Below are positions 36,503 through 49,833 of a stretch of DNA of 64,000 nucleotides, piece after piece (position 1 is the first letter of the stretch; every line of letters starts with the position of its first letter). The translations under genes and the position numbers were made by a program. Below the pieces are notes generated by a model. That model saw only the letters and a list, made by a program, of their open reading frames with translations. It made no database searches and had not been told where the DNA came from. The DNA lies in assembly GCA_002794735.1 (NCBI GenBank), contig NBAZ01000006.1, positions 806,001-870,000 on the forward strand, given 5' to 3'. This stretch comes from Pyrrhoderma lamaoense. Taxonomy: Eukaryota; Basidiomycota; Agaricomycetes; Hymenochaetales; Hymenochaetaceae.

Positions 36503-38641
36503 TAGTTCTATAAGGAACGGGATGGAGCTACAAGAAATGAGCATCGAGATCAAAAGGCAATGTTTCGAGTTTTGAGATAAATAGAAAGATGATTATGGGA
36601 GATCAGAAATAATGAACATCAAAAGGATGCCTATGGATACTTGTGGATACTTAATATCTAGTACTTACCTTATTAGCCCAAAGTCGAGAAACCGATTGCC
36701 TTTATCTTCTTCTCACAAGATATCCATACATACTTATACATATATAGTATAACTAGGGATTGAGGACTATATTCAGATAATCAGAAATTATGTGTATTAA
36801 TATACAAATAGAAGATCGAAAACATAAAGATATAGATAAAATTTTAACTATATGAAAGAAAAAAAGGATTTTCTCTTCTCTTCGATTTCTTTCCTTCCTT
36901 TCTTTCTCTGAGATTTCTACCACCCCAAAAAGGGGAGAGGAAAAGCTTGAAAGTGAGATAAGGTAACCTGAATAAGACAGGTCGGTCTTCACGCCCGTCA
37001 ACAAAAAACATCTCGTTTTTGGGCCCCCCAAAACTGATGCAAAAAGGAAGAACTACATGGAACGAGAGAAGATGTCAATAGGACCCCAGATATCACATCA
37101 TTATTTGGGATTAAATGATCCGGATTGTGAACTAGCAATAAGATAACATCATCATATGGCATAGCTCTCGGCCCGGTACTAGTTTGCTCTGCTTCGGGGT
37201 TCATGTCTTGACAGACTTCTGGGTGGTGTTAGTGGTTATGGTGGTTTTGGTCTAAGTGTAATTTCGATAAAGCAGATGTGCATCTAAACTCACAATCCCT
37301 TTTATACTGTTTCATCGCGGGCTGTGAGTCTAAGCTTTTCCAAGTAATAGCTATGGTCCTTTGGGGCGAAGATGTCAACGAGAGTAATGAACAATGCGAT
37401 TGTAACAAGTGGTATTGGCCTCACAAAGGCCATCACTTACAGTAATTAGACAAAAGCATTATTTTTCAACTTCTATTGTAAAATGTAATTCCGAGTCAAT
37501 ACATATCTGGGATTTTGAATGCTAGCCATAAACAACCGGAGTTGATGATTGTACCTTCTTTGGGTTTATAAAGACTGGAATACATCCATTGATTTTAGTT
37601 GTCCAGACATGTTTTCATCTTGACCAAATTAAACTAAATTACCATTTATCCTACTTTGAGAAAACAGATCGGGAGAAACCGCCTGATTCAATGAGTACCA
37701 ACTGCAAATGAGAAGAATCGAGTCAATAGTAGTGTTATTTTCCTGGTAGTTCGCTATATCGCTATAGCAATTGAGTGTAGTCGGTCTTAATTTACAACTG
37801 TTTACAAACATATTTATGTTCCACAAGAATACTGACTACCCCATTATAGTAGTGGTTGTGCTTGAAGCTGGAGCACTATTATATAGTAAAGCAACTTACT
37901 TCAAATAAAATAGAAAGAGTGTCTCACGGAAATCTATGAAGACAAACAAATGAGTAGTGATCCGGTTTCATTAGAATTTGATAGGTGCTTTTCTGCAATG
38001 TTTTTTATATGGTCATATCACAATTACGGCTGGACAATCATTGAATCAATATAATCTTGGCTTCCTTTGATTGATACCTTTTTTTCCCTTCAAAAGTTGT
38101 TAATTACTACTTCCTAAACCTCACAAACAACAAATAGGAAGTGACCGAAAGGTGGTGTACATATCATATGTCTTCCTTCCAAAAAGACGGAAACAATACA
38201 AACTAGCAACCGACCCGGGCTGAAAATAAGAACAAGCACAGGCTTACGAGCGAGTCGATCCGAAATCCAACAATACGGGAGCCCATCGGATGAGTTTGGA
38301 AAAAGCGCAAGGGTCCTCTTCAACATAGCGATATACAATCCATGATCAACTATCCTCCATTCACTTTCACAACAACTACATTCTCAACCCAAATCCCGAG
38401 ACCAGACATCAAATCACGCCGATGATAGGAAAAGTACCATCGTCATGCCTTGTAAAAGACTAAGACATCACATAGTAAAGAAACGAACCTCAATCCTCCC
38501 AAATTGAGAGGAAGGAGGTTCATCCTGGATTTCGTGATGCTCAGTTCTGCTCAGTGGGCAACAATCTGTATTAAGCCTCCAAAAATAGTTCAATGGCCCA
38601 ATAACGAGGTCAAGATCGTGTTAAAAGGGTCTGTTGAGCCA
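36503..38641. other. Intergenic region between orphan gene B and UPF3
   Basis: The first ~550 bp belongs to duplication unit B. The remainder is AT-rich with no supportable ORF. It ends with the UPF3 3' flank, since UPF3 is on the minus strand and its stop is at 38642. Confidence 0.5.
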
Positions 38642-40553
38642 TCAAGCGCCGCCATCTTGAGCTTCTGGTTTCATTGACTGACCCCGACCACGACCGCCAC
38701 CACCTCTGCGTCTCCCAGGTTTAGAGCCCGAATCATTGACGGTTGAACGAACAAGTATACCAGGGGCACCACCCGGTCTTGCAAGGATGACAGGGGCTAT
38801 ATAGGCCATATCGAGTCAGCATACTACTATACTAGAATGTAGAGTGGGTGAGATCTTACGAGAATTCGCGTCTGGGAGCTTCATAGGGGCATTAGGTGGG
38901 CTCTTCACGCTATCACCACGCTTTCTTCCTCCACGATTACGATCTTTTCCTGGGCTATTCGCTACATTTGGTTTTGACTTTTCCTTAGCTGCACCCTCTC
39001 CTTTGTCGCCTTTATCTCCAGGAACAGAAGCGGTCGGCGGAGAGTTAATATCACCAACCTTCTTATCTTGCTCATCATCCCGACCTGCTTTCTTAGGGAC
39101 GGATAGCCCTGCACTATTCAAAGCAACCGCGAATTGGCGAGAGTTGAGACCAAGAACTGGGCGTGCTCGACGTTCTCGAACAGTATCCTTTGGAGCATCT
39201 TTTACGGCTTCCTTCCCTGATGTCGCAGTCGGCACGGCAGTTGTTGCAGGGGGTGGAGGTGGATTGACGGACTTAGTTAGTTCCTTAGGAGGAGGTTTCG
39301 CGATACGAGGGATGATTTCTTTTTCCTTTGCAGTAACAGAGGCTTTGGCTTTAGCAGCAGCAGCCTCAGCTTTCTTCGCACCCCTGCGTCGCTTGCCTTG
39401 TCCAGGAGTCTGAGCGTTGTCGTCTTTATCTACTATATGTTTGCCGCGTCGGCGGCTGTCATCCTTGCCCTGGTCACGATAATGCGCATGTGCTTTCAAA
39501 ATTGTTTCCTTGTCACGTTGTGCTTGCTTTTCGGCTCGCAAAGCGTCCAAAAGTGGAGTAGATTTGGGTTCTGGAGGAGCCTGTGATGCTGCAACTGTAG
39601 TGGACAGATGGTTGTTAAGATGTTGTTATTTTTACTGCGGATCAGATTAAGATGACGCCTACTTAGTGCTTCGAGAGTGTCCGTCTCAGATAGCTTTGTA
39701 GAAGGATTGTTCAAAGAGTTCTTAAATGATATATAATCTTCGTCTAAAGTCCACAGAGATTAGTATTAAAGAGTAATGAAACACAGTAGGTACTCAGTTG
39801 ATTATACCTTGTTCAATGGTACCCATCCTTGGATCTACCTTACGTTTCTCCGGTGGTATTTTTTGGCAGGGAGAAAATTCAACGACTGCAATCGATTCCT
39901 TACCTAGAGTAGCATATAATTGGAATTAGATAACCAGCATCTCCGATTATAATTGCACAGCCAAAGTTTTTAAGGACCTACCTGTCTTATCACGAAATAT
40001 ATGACCATCATATGCTTGACTAAACGCAGCTAAGTACTCTGCTCTTCTAAAGAAAATATACGCTCTCGAAGGTATGTTTTCCTTATTATGTCTTTTCCCA
40101 CCCGTTACCATAAAAAACAAATCAACAGACTGTCGACCTCAAATAAGCAAGCCACCCACTTCTTTCTAATCTTCCCTTGATAGAAAGCTCTCCATGCGGT
40201 AGTATCATCAGTCACCCATGGCTTTACACTATCCCAAAATATCTCCTCAGGCAAATTAGGTGGCAGTCTCCTTACTACTGTCTTCAATTTCTCCAATCCA
40301 CCTGGTCCCATCACAAGTACTCCACCAGAGTTGTCTCCCTTCTCCTTTCTTTCTTCCCGTCTCTTCTCTTTCCTCTTTTCCCGCTTTTCCGAGCGAGATT
40401 TCTTACTCCTCTGGGGTTATTAGTGGTGCAGTTGGTACCGCCGTTGGGATTCTTTATAAGGCCATCATTCCCTTGTGTAGTTTTGCTGCTAGGGATGGAT
40501 TTCGAGGGGTCTGTAGTGGCTGGTCCTGAGGTCACAATATCCTCGGTCCCCAT
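38642..40553 (-). CDS. UPF3: UPF3 nonsense-mediated mRNA decay factor; apparent 1-nt deletion near the N-terminus
   Basis: UPF3 links exon-junction or ribosome complexes to UPF2/UPF1 in nonsense-mediated decay and shuttles between nucleus and cytoplasm. Exons (minus): 40160-40553, 39982-40064, 39808-39903, 39663-39743, 38860-39594, 38642-38796. The Smg4/UPF3 domain begins KTVVRRLPPNLPEEIFWDSV and continues AYIFFRRAEYLAAFSQAYDG, VVEFSPCQKIPPEKRKVDPR and DEDYISF. Then come TPLLDALRAEKQAQRDKE and a basic Lys/Arg/Ala-rich tail ending in an RG-rich block (RRRGGGGRGRG). The first 5' splice site (GTGGGT at 40159) is the weakest join. The upstream basic N-terminus (ATG 40551-40553) is in a different frame from the domain. 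One extra base in the CCC/GGG run at 40337-40339 joins them into ~514 residues; otherwise translation must start at ATG 40309-40311 (433 residues). Confidence 0.88.
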
Positions 40554-42179
40554 TACGCTCTTCGACAGTAGCAAATCGCGAGGTCTGTTCTTCTGAGACC
40601 CGGATCCAAAGCTGATCAGTTTGAACGTTTAGTGGTACGCGTTCGGCTAGTTGTTATGATCGACACGGTGTACTGAATTCCTTAGATAAGTGAAGCTGAC
40701 TAATTGAATATAAATATGTGTTCTCAAATTTATGAATAAAAAGCAAACGAAAGTCATCAGTTTCAGTATCTTCGACGCCCAGAGTTTCAGCCTTCTATAA
40801 CTTATTTGATACTGTTCTATATACATTAGCTATTCATACAGCCAGTACTTAGAAATGTGAAACCGAGTAGAGAAAGAGAAGTATGAAAAAAAGGCAGAAA
40901 AGATATGTGTAATAAGATAATGTAACAAACAAGAAGTAGACTGAAATTGAAATATAAAGAACGGTATAAGAGTGAATCATCTATTGTCTATTTTCATTCC
41001 TTTTTTCGCCTCAAGCCCGGAAGTGAAAGCACTAAATAACACCGACAAAACAAAACAAAAACAGAAAAAAATATGGAACGGAAAAAAGGTGGAATGATGG
41101 AAAAGATGAGATGTTGATTAGGTATGCGTATGAACAATGAAAAGAGAAAGAACAGAAAAGGTTCCCTTATTTTGTGTGTGAGTACTCCTGTATATCCTAC
41201 ATATATATAAAAGTGTTGTAAAGTGACCCAGATGTTAAAAGGTCAAAGCCCATGCACTCATGCAAGAAAAAAATCGAACAAATGTGAATGGAAGGGGATC
41301 GCTAAAGAGAGAAAAAAATCAAAGAAAGTGATTTTAGGAGAAGCGCGAGAGCGCGGAGAGAGAGATTATAGTTACACATGGTATCTGGATCCACAAATTG
41401 AGTAGAAAGAGGTGAGCAAGCATGTGCCAAACTAGGTCGTGACTGTCCGTGTATATCCAAACCCCATGCATCACATAGAGATTGTCAGAGAGAAGGTGAA
41501 GGGTGTAAAAGAAAGTGGACAGGTATAATTCGGTATTTTTTGTTAAGCTTAAAGATAGGAAAGAGGGCAAAACAGTACACAGGCATCAAACAAGACGGAC
41601 AAATAGCTAAAACTATAAGGCGAATTCGAGGCCAAAGGGAGTTGAGTGAGAGGGGGGGGAATTTTATATGCAAGATAAGAAGAGAAATGCATGATAATGG
41701 TGGAGGTTGAGGGGTATAAAATTACGGCCAATAAGTGAAGGAATGAGTAATGGAATCCTTCGTACGAGCTCATAAACATTGTCGTATCAACTTTGCAGCA
41801 TTGTGGTCGATGTTAATTCCAAGTTAATAGATGAAACGTGGGGCGTGAGGAGAGAGTGTAAGGGGCTGAAACTATAGCATTGTTCACCTGGAGTGAGTGG
41901 AAAACGAAGGAAGAGGAGTGCATATAAGAGGAATTGCAAATAAGACGAGTATGAAAATAGGAAAAAAAGAGCTGCAAAAATATAGCACGAAATGATCAGA
42001 ACCCCAAAACAAGATGAACACAAAACAGAGAAAAAGGGAAGAACTAACGAATGAGAAAGTGTGTATAAACAGCACATAAGATGTCGATGTTATACACCTC
42101 GTCAGACGAGCGGACTTTCTGACGTGAGAAGAAAGGGAGAGAGGAGAAAGGGCGTGAGAGGAATTATAATCAACAATCC
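40554..42179. other. Intergenic: UPF3 promoter and factor 2 3' flank
   Basis: AT-rich. ORFs on the minus strand at 41334-42237 are pyrimidine-rich shadows (Leu/Ser/Phe-rich) without domains. No RNA gene recognised. Confidence 0.5.
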
Positions 42180-45100
42180 TTATACTGTATCTTGAGGATG
42201 GCTCCCCCAGGTGTACGTTTGCGATTGCATATCCCATTGGGTGAGAGGAAACGGGTCCCCACTACCTGGAGGAGGAGCAAGCCATTGCGAGGGCTGAGAG
42301 TGACGTCCTTGATTCGGATGTTGGTGAGGAGGTTGATGTTGAGGATGAGCCTGAATCGGTACATTGTATGTTTGCTGTATCTGTTGAGGCATCATTCCAT
42401 GCGAGCCATACGGCAATCCGTGACCCGTTGGGCTTTGCAATCTTGTATCGGTCATACTGGTGGACATAGATAAACCTTATTCGAAAGAGAAGAAAAAGTA
42501 AAAAGTAATTAGGCGACATACAATAACAATATCAGTGAAAATACAAAGAAGGTTTAGACTTACTGGCCATCGGGGGAGGCCCAGAAACCATATCAAAATC
42601 ATCTTGAAGCTGCTGTTGGTGCGTACGCATACCAGACATACCAGTGGCATGTTCTTGAAACGGGGGATGAGGATTGCCTAAGTTAGGTACAGGATACTCA
42701 TAAGGGGTTCCACCTCCACTGCCTTGAGGAGGCGTGCAGTTATCAGGAGTTGATGCGAAGTTTGCACCAGGAAACCCTGGTTCTGGATATCCACGCATCG
42801 GAACATCCCCAGGAGATGTATAAAGTGGACTCATAGGAGACATGGGAATTGCCGAATTCGAACCACCTCCGACAAATCTAGGATTATGCGCTGACCCAGA
42901 TCCCAAATGGCTTGGAGGGAATTGATGGTGTGCATGTGGCTGCTGCTGTTGATTGTTATGTGCTTCTAAGATGGGAGGAGCCCTGAATGACGGAGGAGCT
43001 GGACCTTGCGTTCCTGGCCCACCACCTTCTATACCATGAGAACTTGAAGGGTTTTTACCCATATTTGCTTCTACGTTATTGACAACACTGTCTTTACTTG
43101 CTCCACCAGCACCACTGCTACTGCCGCCACCAGTTCCGCTGGCCACGCTATTATTGCGTATGCGGCTTCGAACCAATATCGAGCTATTGCCGCTCCTTGG
43201 CTTAACTACCGACGGGGACTTTGAGCTACGTGCTCTTGATCCATGTCCATCACTACCATGCCTCGAGCTAGGTCCAGACACTGTACTAGAAACTGCCGTC
43301 CCTGGTTTATACACCGTAAACGAAGACGACGCTGCTGGTCCACTAACAGTGCTCGCCCCACCGATACTCACAGCACCAGTACCAATATCGATATTGACAC
43401 TAGAGCTTCTTCCGAGATACGATACATCCTCATTCGAAACACCGATTCCAACAAACGGGAACTTGAAAAATCTCCCGTAAGTTTGGGACCCTTGTTCCAT
43501 GTCCGCGAGCTTTCTCTTTCCACCTGTAATCACACCAGGGATATTTTTCTTCTTCGCGTTCTCGGCCCGTTTCAAGAGCACTTCAAGTGTCCATTCCGTT
43601 TCCGTTGGTTCACCATTCATGGGACGGGGCAGTATCCGCTTTAAAATCCTCAGCGAGCTGTGAGCTGACGAAATAATCTCCGGGGAGGTGTATAGAGGTT
43701 GTTGAATAGCAACATACAACAGTACAGTTGCTGCCTCAAATAGACGCTGAGGAAAGGCGTACATATGGAACGTAGCACGGGGAGCATAAGGGGCATGAGT
43801 CATCAGTATCTCAGCCGCCTGAACAACTTGTAATGCTGGCTCAACCGCCCGAAGCGTCGCAAAATGAGTGCTAGTCATACCCATCTTCGAGGTTGTAGTA
43901 CTAGCTCCCTCTGGAGAGGCAAGAACCTTCGGCGTGAAGAGCCTCATAATCGAGTGGTAGGCCGAGAACATCAGATCACACTTTTGCGCTATTAATCTAC
44001 TCTTTTCAATAACCTGAAGTGTAGGCTCCTGAGGAGAAGGAAGCAAAGGTGTCATCGGAGGAGGAGAAGGAGGAGCTTGAGGGGAAAGCTCTTCACTATC
44101 GGGCGAAAATTTGTATTTTTCCGGTACGTTCTCTAACCACTTGGTGATTTCGTCCGCAAGCATCTGAGTAATAGCATTGGTTCCCTCCGATTCCCCTGAA
44201 GCAGTATTCAAATTTGATCCAGGTCTGAATACCCTCAAAGGAACGGACTTTATGATCGCCAACAACCTTATGAAAAAAGACTGTTTAGTAAATGCTGTAA
44301 CATGAGTACGTGCATCTGAAATCGTAACTTACCGGACTTTACAGAGATAGAAAGTTATATTTTTCCCTATAGTTTCCTCATCAGGAGGTGGCAGACTAGT
44401 CGTGCTGGGGAGGAAACCAGTATCATCAACGTTTGTTGGTAGCCTTGTGGAGTACTCGCCGGCCGCAATCGTGGTTTTATACCCCAAACTATCAGCAACG
44501 ATCCTAAGAAATTCGTTAGCCATAGATAACTCAGCTCATGTACTTGAGAGTGAAAAATGGAGAGATGAGGCATGAAGATGGATACAGAAAGGGGAGAAAA
44601 AAAGGAAAGAACAATATTATTATTAAACTAAAGGAAATAACTCACAAGTCAAGCCAAACAACTGACCACCATAAACGTCTTCTCATCTCTTTTACGAACA
44701 AGCTCATGCTGTGCTTTGCAATCCAGTCCTCAGAGTTCTCTAGCCCATTCACAATCTCATTCGCACTTGTCCCATCCTCTCTTTCTTCCCTCTTCACGGA
44801 TCCCGTCGAACCTCCACCAGATCCCGACAGTGAACCTCCCACACCAACACCTATAACACCACTGGTACCTCTACCACCTAGCCTACCAGGATGACTCTGC
44901 GTTTCAATCGGATCAAACTCATCTGGATCAACGTCCAACCCCATCGCCCTTGCCTCCCAGACTAAAGCACCTACCAATGGAGGCAGCTCAGGAGGTATCG
45001 CAGCTGCTTCCGCTCCCGACCCTCCACCTCCAGGAAACGAGGTTGGAGATGTCGAAGAGAAAGATGGATAAGGAGTACCAAATGACGAAGGGGAGGGGGA

Positions 45101-48100
45101 GGAGGAGATGTAGGATGTGCACATAACAAATAATGCGCTAATATCACATACGCATGTATCATTGCCAGATCGCGCGCAGCGTGTCCATGTCGAGAGACAT
45201 GCATGTCAATCGCTAGTCGTGCTAGTCTGTAAAGTGCATAAGGCTGGTTTGGATCTGGTTCTGGTTGAACGAAAGATGATGAATCCGTGGTCTGATTTGT
45301 TCGTTCAGGATCTAAATCACTTGCACCTACAGCTCCCGAGTTCTCGTCCGGTGAGCCCACTCCGAACGGAAATCCCGTAGGTGGTCCAACCCCTCCCACG
45401 CCGCCAAAGCCGCCGGTTGATAAGATAGGTGTAATCGTAATAGGTACGATAGGTCGAGTGCCAAGCCGCCCAGAAATAGCATCTCTTGTACTTGTTCCAG
45501 ACGACGCAGAGGGTGAACCCACAGGTGCAAATGGAGGTGAAAACGTAGAAGGAGTAGAAGGAGTTTCATTCGTCCATATCAACGCTCCCAGAGCTAACGC
45601 AGCAGCAGCCTCCGCTACATCACTCAAAGGTGGAACCTGTATTTCCCTTTCCTTCCCTTTACCCCTGCCACATTCATAGAAGCCATAGTCATACTGATTC
45701 CCGAAGCTGAAGTATGGCCCATATTCGACGAAGAAGATAGTTTCGCCCATTCTTGCGCAGCCTCACACACCCGTTCCACCTTCATACAGAACGCTGTAAA
45801 TGGCATCGCGCTCGAGCCTTCCATCTCATATGCTGCGCCTAATCTTGCCATCATCCATCTCCGGGCTCTGGCACGAGGTAACTGAGATATTAGTTGAAAC
45901 ACAATCGGCGCAAATAGATCGTTCTCATTACCCAATAAGGGCGAAGAGGAAGACGATGGTGCTAGCAGATCAAAAACCTTACCCGCACCAGTCTGGTCAC
46001 TGGAACCAGAATCAGGGCCAGTATTTGCAATAGTTGTACCCAATCCGAGACCAGCATGCATAGCCAATGCTTGCTTCGCATCCATCCTTCTCCCAGTCCC
46101 TCCATTTCGATGCCTCGAACCGGACTCGGAACCAGAAGCGAACGACCCAAACGCATAATCCGGTATTGCCCCAGGCGCAGTACTCGCCTCCGCTTTATCA
46201 ATAGGCTTAAGACATAAACTTAACCCAGAACTCGTCACTAAACTTCCATTACCCTTCCCAGTAACAGAACCCCTCCCTATTCCTGATCCTAACGCTGATC
46301 CTGATCCTGATCTAGATCCCGTGCTGCTTGATCCAGCCGGCACTCCTCCAACCCCCTCCGTCACAACGGGTCTCGAGCCAGTCCCCAGTCCAGGAGTCAA
46401 GCTCCTTCCGGAGTGTATATTCCTCCCTTCATACAAGCCTGCCAAAGCTAAATTGTGACCGGTTTCCGCTACAATCTCCCTCAGCCATAACGCTGGCACG
46501 CCATCCAACGGGGGCGCACCAGAAGCACTTCGACCGTCCACGTTCGAGTGCGCTAGTAGTCGTGGTCGTCTAGACGATCCCGGCCCTGTCCCAGTTCCAA
46601 GCCCAGTCCCAGACTCCGGATTCAAAAAGTAGGGGTCATATGGGTCTGAATCTTGTGGGGAGCGAGGAGAAAAAGGCATCGATTTGTAAAGATAATGGAT
46701 AAAGGGAAAGGTTAGGAATAGATAATACAAGAAAGTTAGCTACAAGCTGCCCACTAAAATATCTATACGAAAAAAAATACATACCATCAGGCGATGCCGA
46801 GGGCGTCTGCTGAGTTCCTACAGCACTGACACCGACACCAGAACCATTAACCCCATTGCCATTACCACCGCTTGACTTTGTTATCATCGCCAATTGCTTT
46901 ACTAGCTCACCAAGGTTCCCGCCTGCTCCTATTCCCAGCCCCGACCCAGTCCCTCCTTTCGACGGTCCAGCTCCTGTAGAGCTTGAAGATGGGCTAGCAC
47001 CAGAGCCAGAAGCAGCACCAGAGCCGGCGGCAGTAAGGAGTTGCTGAAGGCCTTGCAACCCTACAATATCGTTCAGTGCACCCTCAACAACACGCAATCG
47101 GTTGTTCAAAGCCGTCACGTCCCTGTATTGATGAATGGTGTGATAAGAGTGCAGGCGAGTTTTGTATTGTATAAGTAGCAGATTAGCAAAACGAGACCAA
47201 AAGATAAAAAATAGGGTTAGCAAGCTTATTCTATTTTTCTCTTAAAATTGAGTGAAAGAAGAAACGAAGAGGTTTAGAATATTAGATAAAAAAAAATGAT
47301 TTCAGTATCAAGATAATAAGTGAAATATTCGGCAGGTGAGTGCCTGATAGATGAAAGAGATAGACAGAGAGAAGTTCGACTCGCACGGAATTGAGAAAGT
47401 AAACACCTTAGTCACGCATTCACCAAAAAAAAAAACTCTGACGCGAAGCAAAACAAGTGAGCAAACGGAGAAGGAGTAAGTATCGTCCCTTACGTTAACA
47501 CGCAAGAAGCCAGGAGGTTATGAGGGGAGGAACAGAAAATAAGCTTAGTGAGAGAAGAAGGGGGGTAGACTGTAATTCTGGAAGTGGGGTCTGAGAGCGT
47601 GCGGAGAACGAAAGGGAAGAATGAAAGACGAAGGAGGAACGGAGAAATAGGGATGGAAGAAGAAAAGCTGGGAGAGGGGAGGGGATAAATGTCGGATGAA
47701 AGTGACGAGAAACGAAAGACTAATGAAAGAGTAAATGGACAGGAGAGGAAGAGGGAAGCAGGGATTTAGCACTCCGCCTTTCCCTACACCCACCCATACG
47801 TACAATCAATAGAGCACCAATACACCAATAGCCAATTCGATAATATCTCGAAGTTTGTGAAGTATTAGAAAGAAGGACACCAAGAAGAAACCCAAAAGTC
47901 AAGGAAGAAAGGAAGCCGAGAAGGAACCAAGAAAGAAGCAAGATGGAAAGAGAAAAAGGAAAAAGGAGCGAAAGGGCGAAGAGAGGGTCGATAAAGAGGT
48001 AAGATAAAGAGAAGAAGGGAAAGTAAAAAAGGCAGGAGAGAAAAGTAAGAGAAGAGAAGGAGAAGAACTCCCTCTTTCTCTTTCCTCCCTCTCACCCCCG

Positions 48101-49833
48101 GATGCACCAACATTCATTATTCCCCTGTCTTTCTTTCCCTTCTCACATCATAACCGAGGGCTATGGGAGTTTTTCCCCTTCCAATGTCAAAAAAAATAAT
48201 TAAAGGTTAAAAAAGAACGAGGGGATAAAAATAAACCTCATTCCTCTCTCTTCCACTTTCTTGTTCTTCCCTCCATATTACTGGCAAGGCTTCCCCTTTA
48301 GCCCCTATCCATCCCAATAAACGACATTCTCCCTCAATTTATCAGGATTAAGGATAAAAGTGAAGATTAAGCATGCACTAATCCCAGAGCTGTGGATTAC
48401 CCGAGGAATTTCAAAGAAAATAAAGGGCGCGCGCAAACGTGCGATTAAAGAAGCACAAATAGAGTAGGCTCCGAGAGAATCTTGGCAATGTGAAATAGCA
48501 AAAAACAAGAGAAACGAGGCCAGTAAAAAACGAAATAAAACATAGAAGGGCAGTAAGGAGGGAGACGAATAAAAGAGAATTAAAGGGAAACGATAAAAAG
48601 AAGGGACGTACACCTTCTCGATGGCAGCCGCAGTATATATACATCTCTCAACCGTATTCCGTTTCTGGCACGACTCGCAAGGCATACGTCTATCACATTT
48701 TAGTTTTTGTTTCTTACACTGTAATAAAAAAACAAATGATAAGATCAAGAGATTAGTAGATTGGACAGATATGCAATCAGAGATATCAAAGAGATTAGAA
48801 GGGGGTTATGGAGATTAAAGGAGTTAAGATAATGGAGGTATTTAGAGATGTGAGTAGGCCACAAAGAAAAGTTGATGGATTAGATCGATTAGGGAAAATA
48901 TTAAATTTATGAATAAGTGTTTCTTACCTCGGCACAAACGACTGTCACTCGTGAGCGCATCCTATGTTGAAAATCGAAATTAATATCAATATCGACGCAT
49001 CAATGAGTTGCGAACCAAGGCATCGAGAATGGAGAATGCAGGACCGAATTACAGCGGAATGATAGGATAGAGAAAAACAAAAAAAAAGTATCAGAGATGC
49101 GTATCAAACGACATAGTCACTGAAAAAGCTGGAGTAGTGAATGGGAGAAAGCAGAGTTATTGTGTTTACATGCGGTAGTGTATGCGTGTGAACAAGTATA
49201 CGGGAAGGAAGAATAGGGGTAAAAATGAGGGAAGAGTTCAGGACAAAGGTAATGGGGTAATAGTCTGGAAAAACCGAAAATAAATTACACATCATGATAA
49301 AACGTTTAACAAGATATACATGTATCTTGTATAAGTAAACGGCGAACAGAGATGCCCATCTCATATTAGCCATGTGCACCAAACAGATTCAGAGAAAAAA
49401 AAACCAGAAGATATACCAGAAAGTACTCCAAAAATAAAATGAAATTAGAAAATAATAAACAGAATGAAACGACGTACGTAGGTCCTGATCCACTACCAAC
49501 ACTACCGACACCCATAACAGACCGGCTACTCCTCCCTCCTTCACTAGGCGCAACACCCGCTCCACCGGTTCCTACTCCTACCCCAGTCCCCGTACCTCCT
49601 CCAATGATGCTTGTCGTACCCGTAAGGCTAGTTCCAACACTCCTCACACTGGCTGCATCTGTATTGTCCGCATTTGATCCGCTACGCTCTCTTCCATGCC
49701 TCCCTGTCGTAGCTCCTCCGACTCCCCCTCCTAATCCTGTTATTGTCCCAGTAGAGTCCGATGCTCCTCCTCCCGAACCCGTTCCTACGCCTCCACCTCC
49801 ACCTCCAGAGCTAGTTCCAGGTCGGTGGTCCAT
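42180..49833 (-). CDS. Zn2Cys6 transcription factor 2 with split zinc cluster; two apparent frame breaks
   Basis: Exons (minus): 49478-49833, 48928-48961, 48612-48718, 46785-47122, 44646-46651 (with two frame breaks), 44333-44503, 42564-44266, 42180-42475. A Gly/Ser/Thr-rich N-terminus leads to the cluster MRSRVTVVCAE|CKKQKLKCDRRMPCESC (residues ~120-150), cut by an intron after its first Cys. A coiled-coil helix follows (VTALNNRLRVVEGALNDI), then the middle homology region: VPPLSDVAEAAAALALGAL, YALYRLARLAIDMH, RRRLWWSVVWLDL, GEYSTRLPTNVDD. The C-terminus is Gly/Ser/His/Pro-rich. Breaks lie at CCC 45645-45647 (alternatively a 35-nt intron) and in the G-run region 45091-45110. With both repaired, all exons close to ~1670 residues. 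The start is fixed by ATG 49831-49833 with an in-frame TAA just upstream. Target genes are unknown. Confidence 0.85.
47123..48611 (-). other. Outsized intron (1489 nt) in factor 2
   Basis: Bounded by GTACGT and CAG. It is six times longer than any other intron outside this gene in the window (next longest 236 nt). Between about 47530 and 48110 the plus strand is a ~580-nt purine-rich tract, so the transcript is pyrimidine-rich there. No coding exon was found inside. Confidence 0.75.

Larger units (their letters stand above)
34540..37060. repeat. Tandem segmental duplication, unit B
   Basis: Second unit of the duplication. It covers promoter, gene and 3' flank in the same order and orientation as unit A, with many substitutions and small indels. 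No transposon-like ends or target-site duplications were recognised at the junctions, which suggests unequal crossing-over or replication slippage. Confidence 0.8.

Noticed and set aside
31715..37060. CRISPR-like or satellite array
   Set aside because: Only two long units with coding exons; no short regular repeats.
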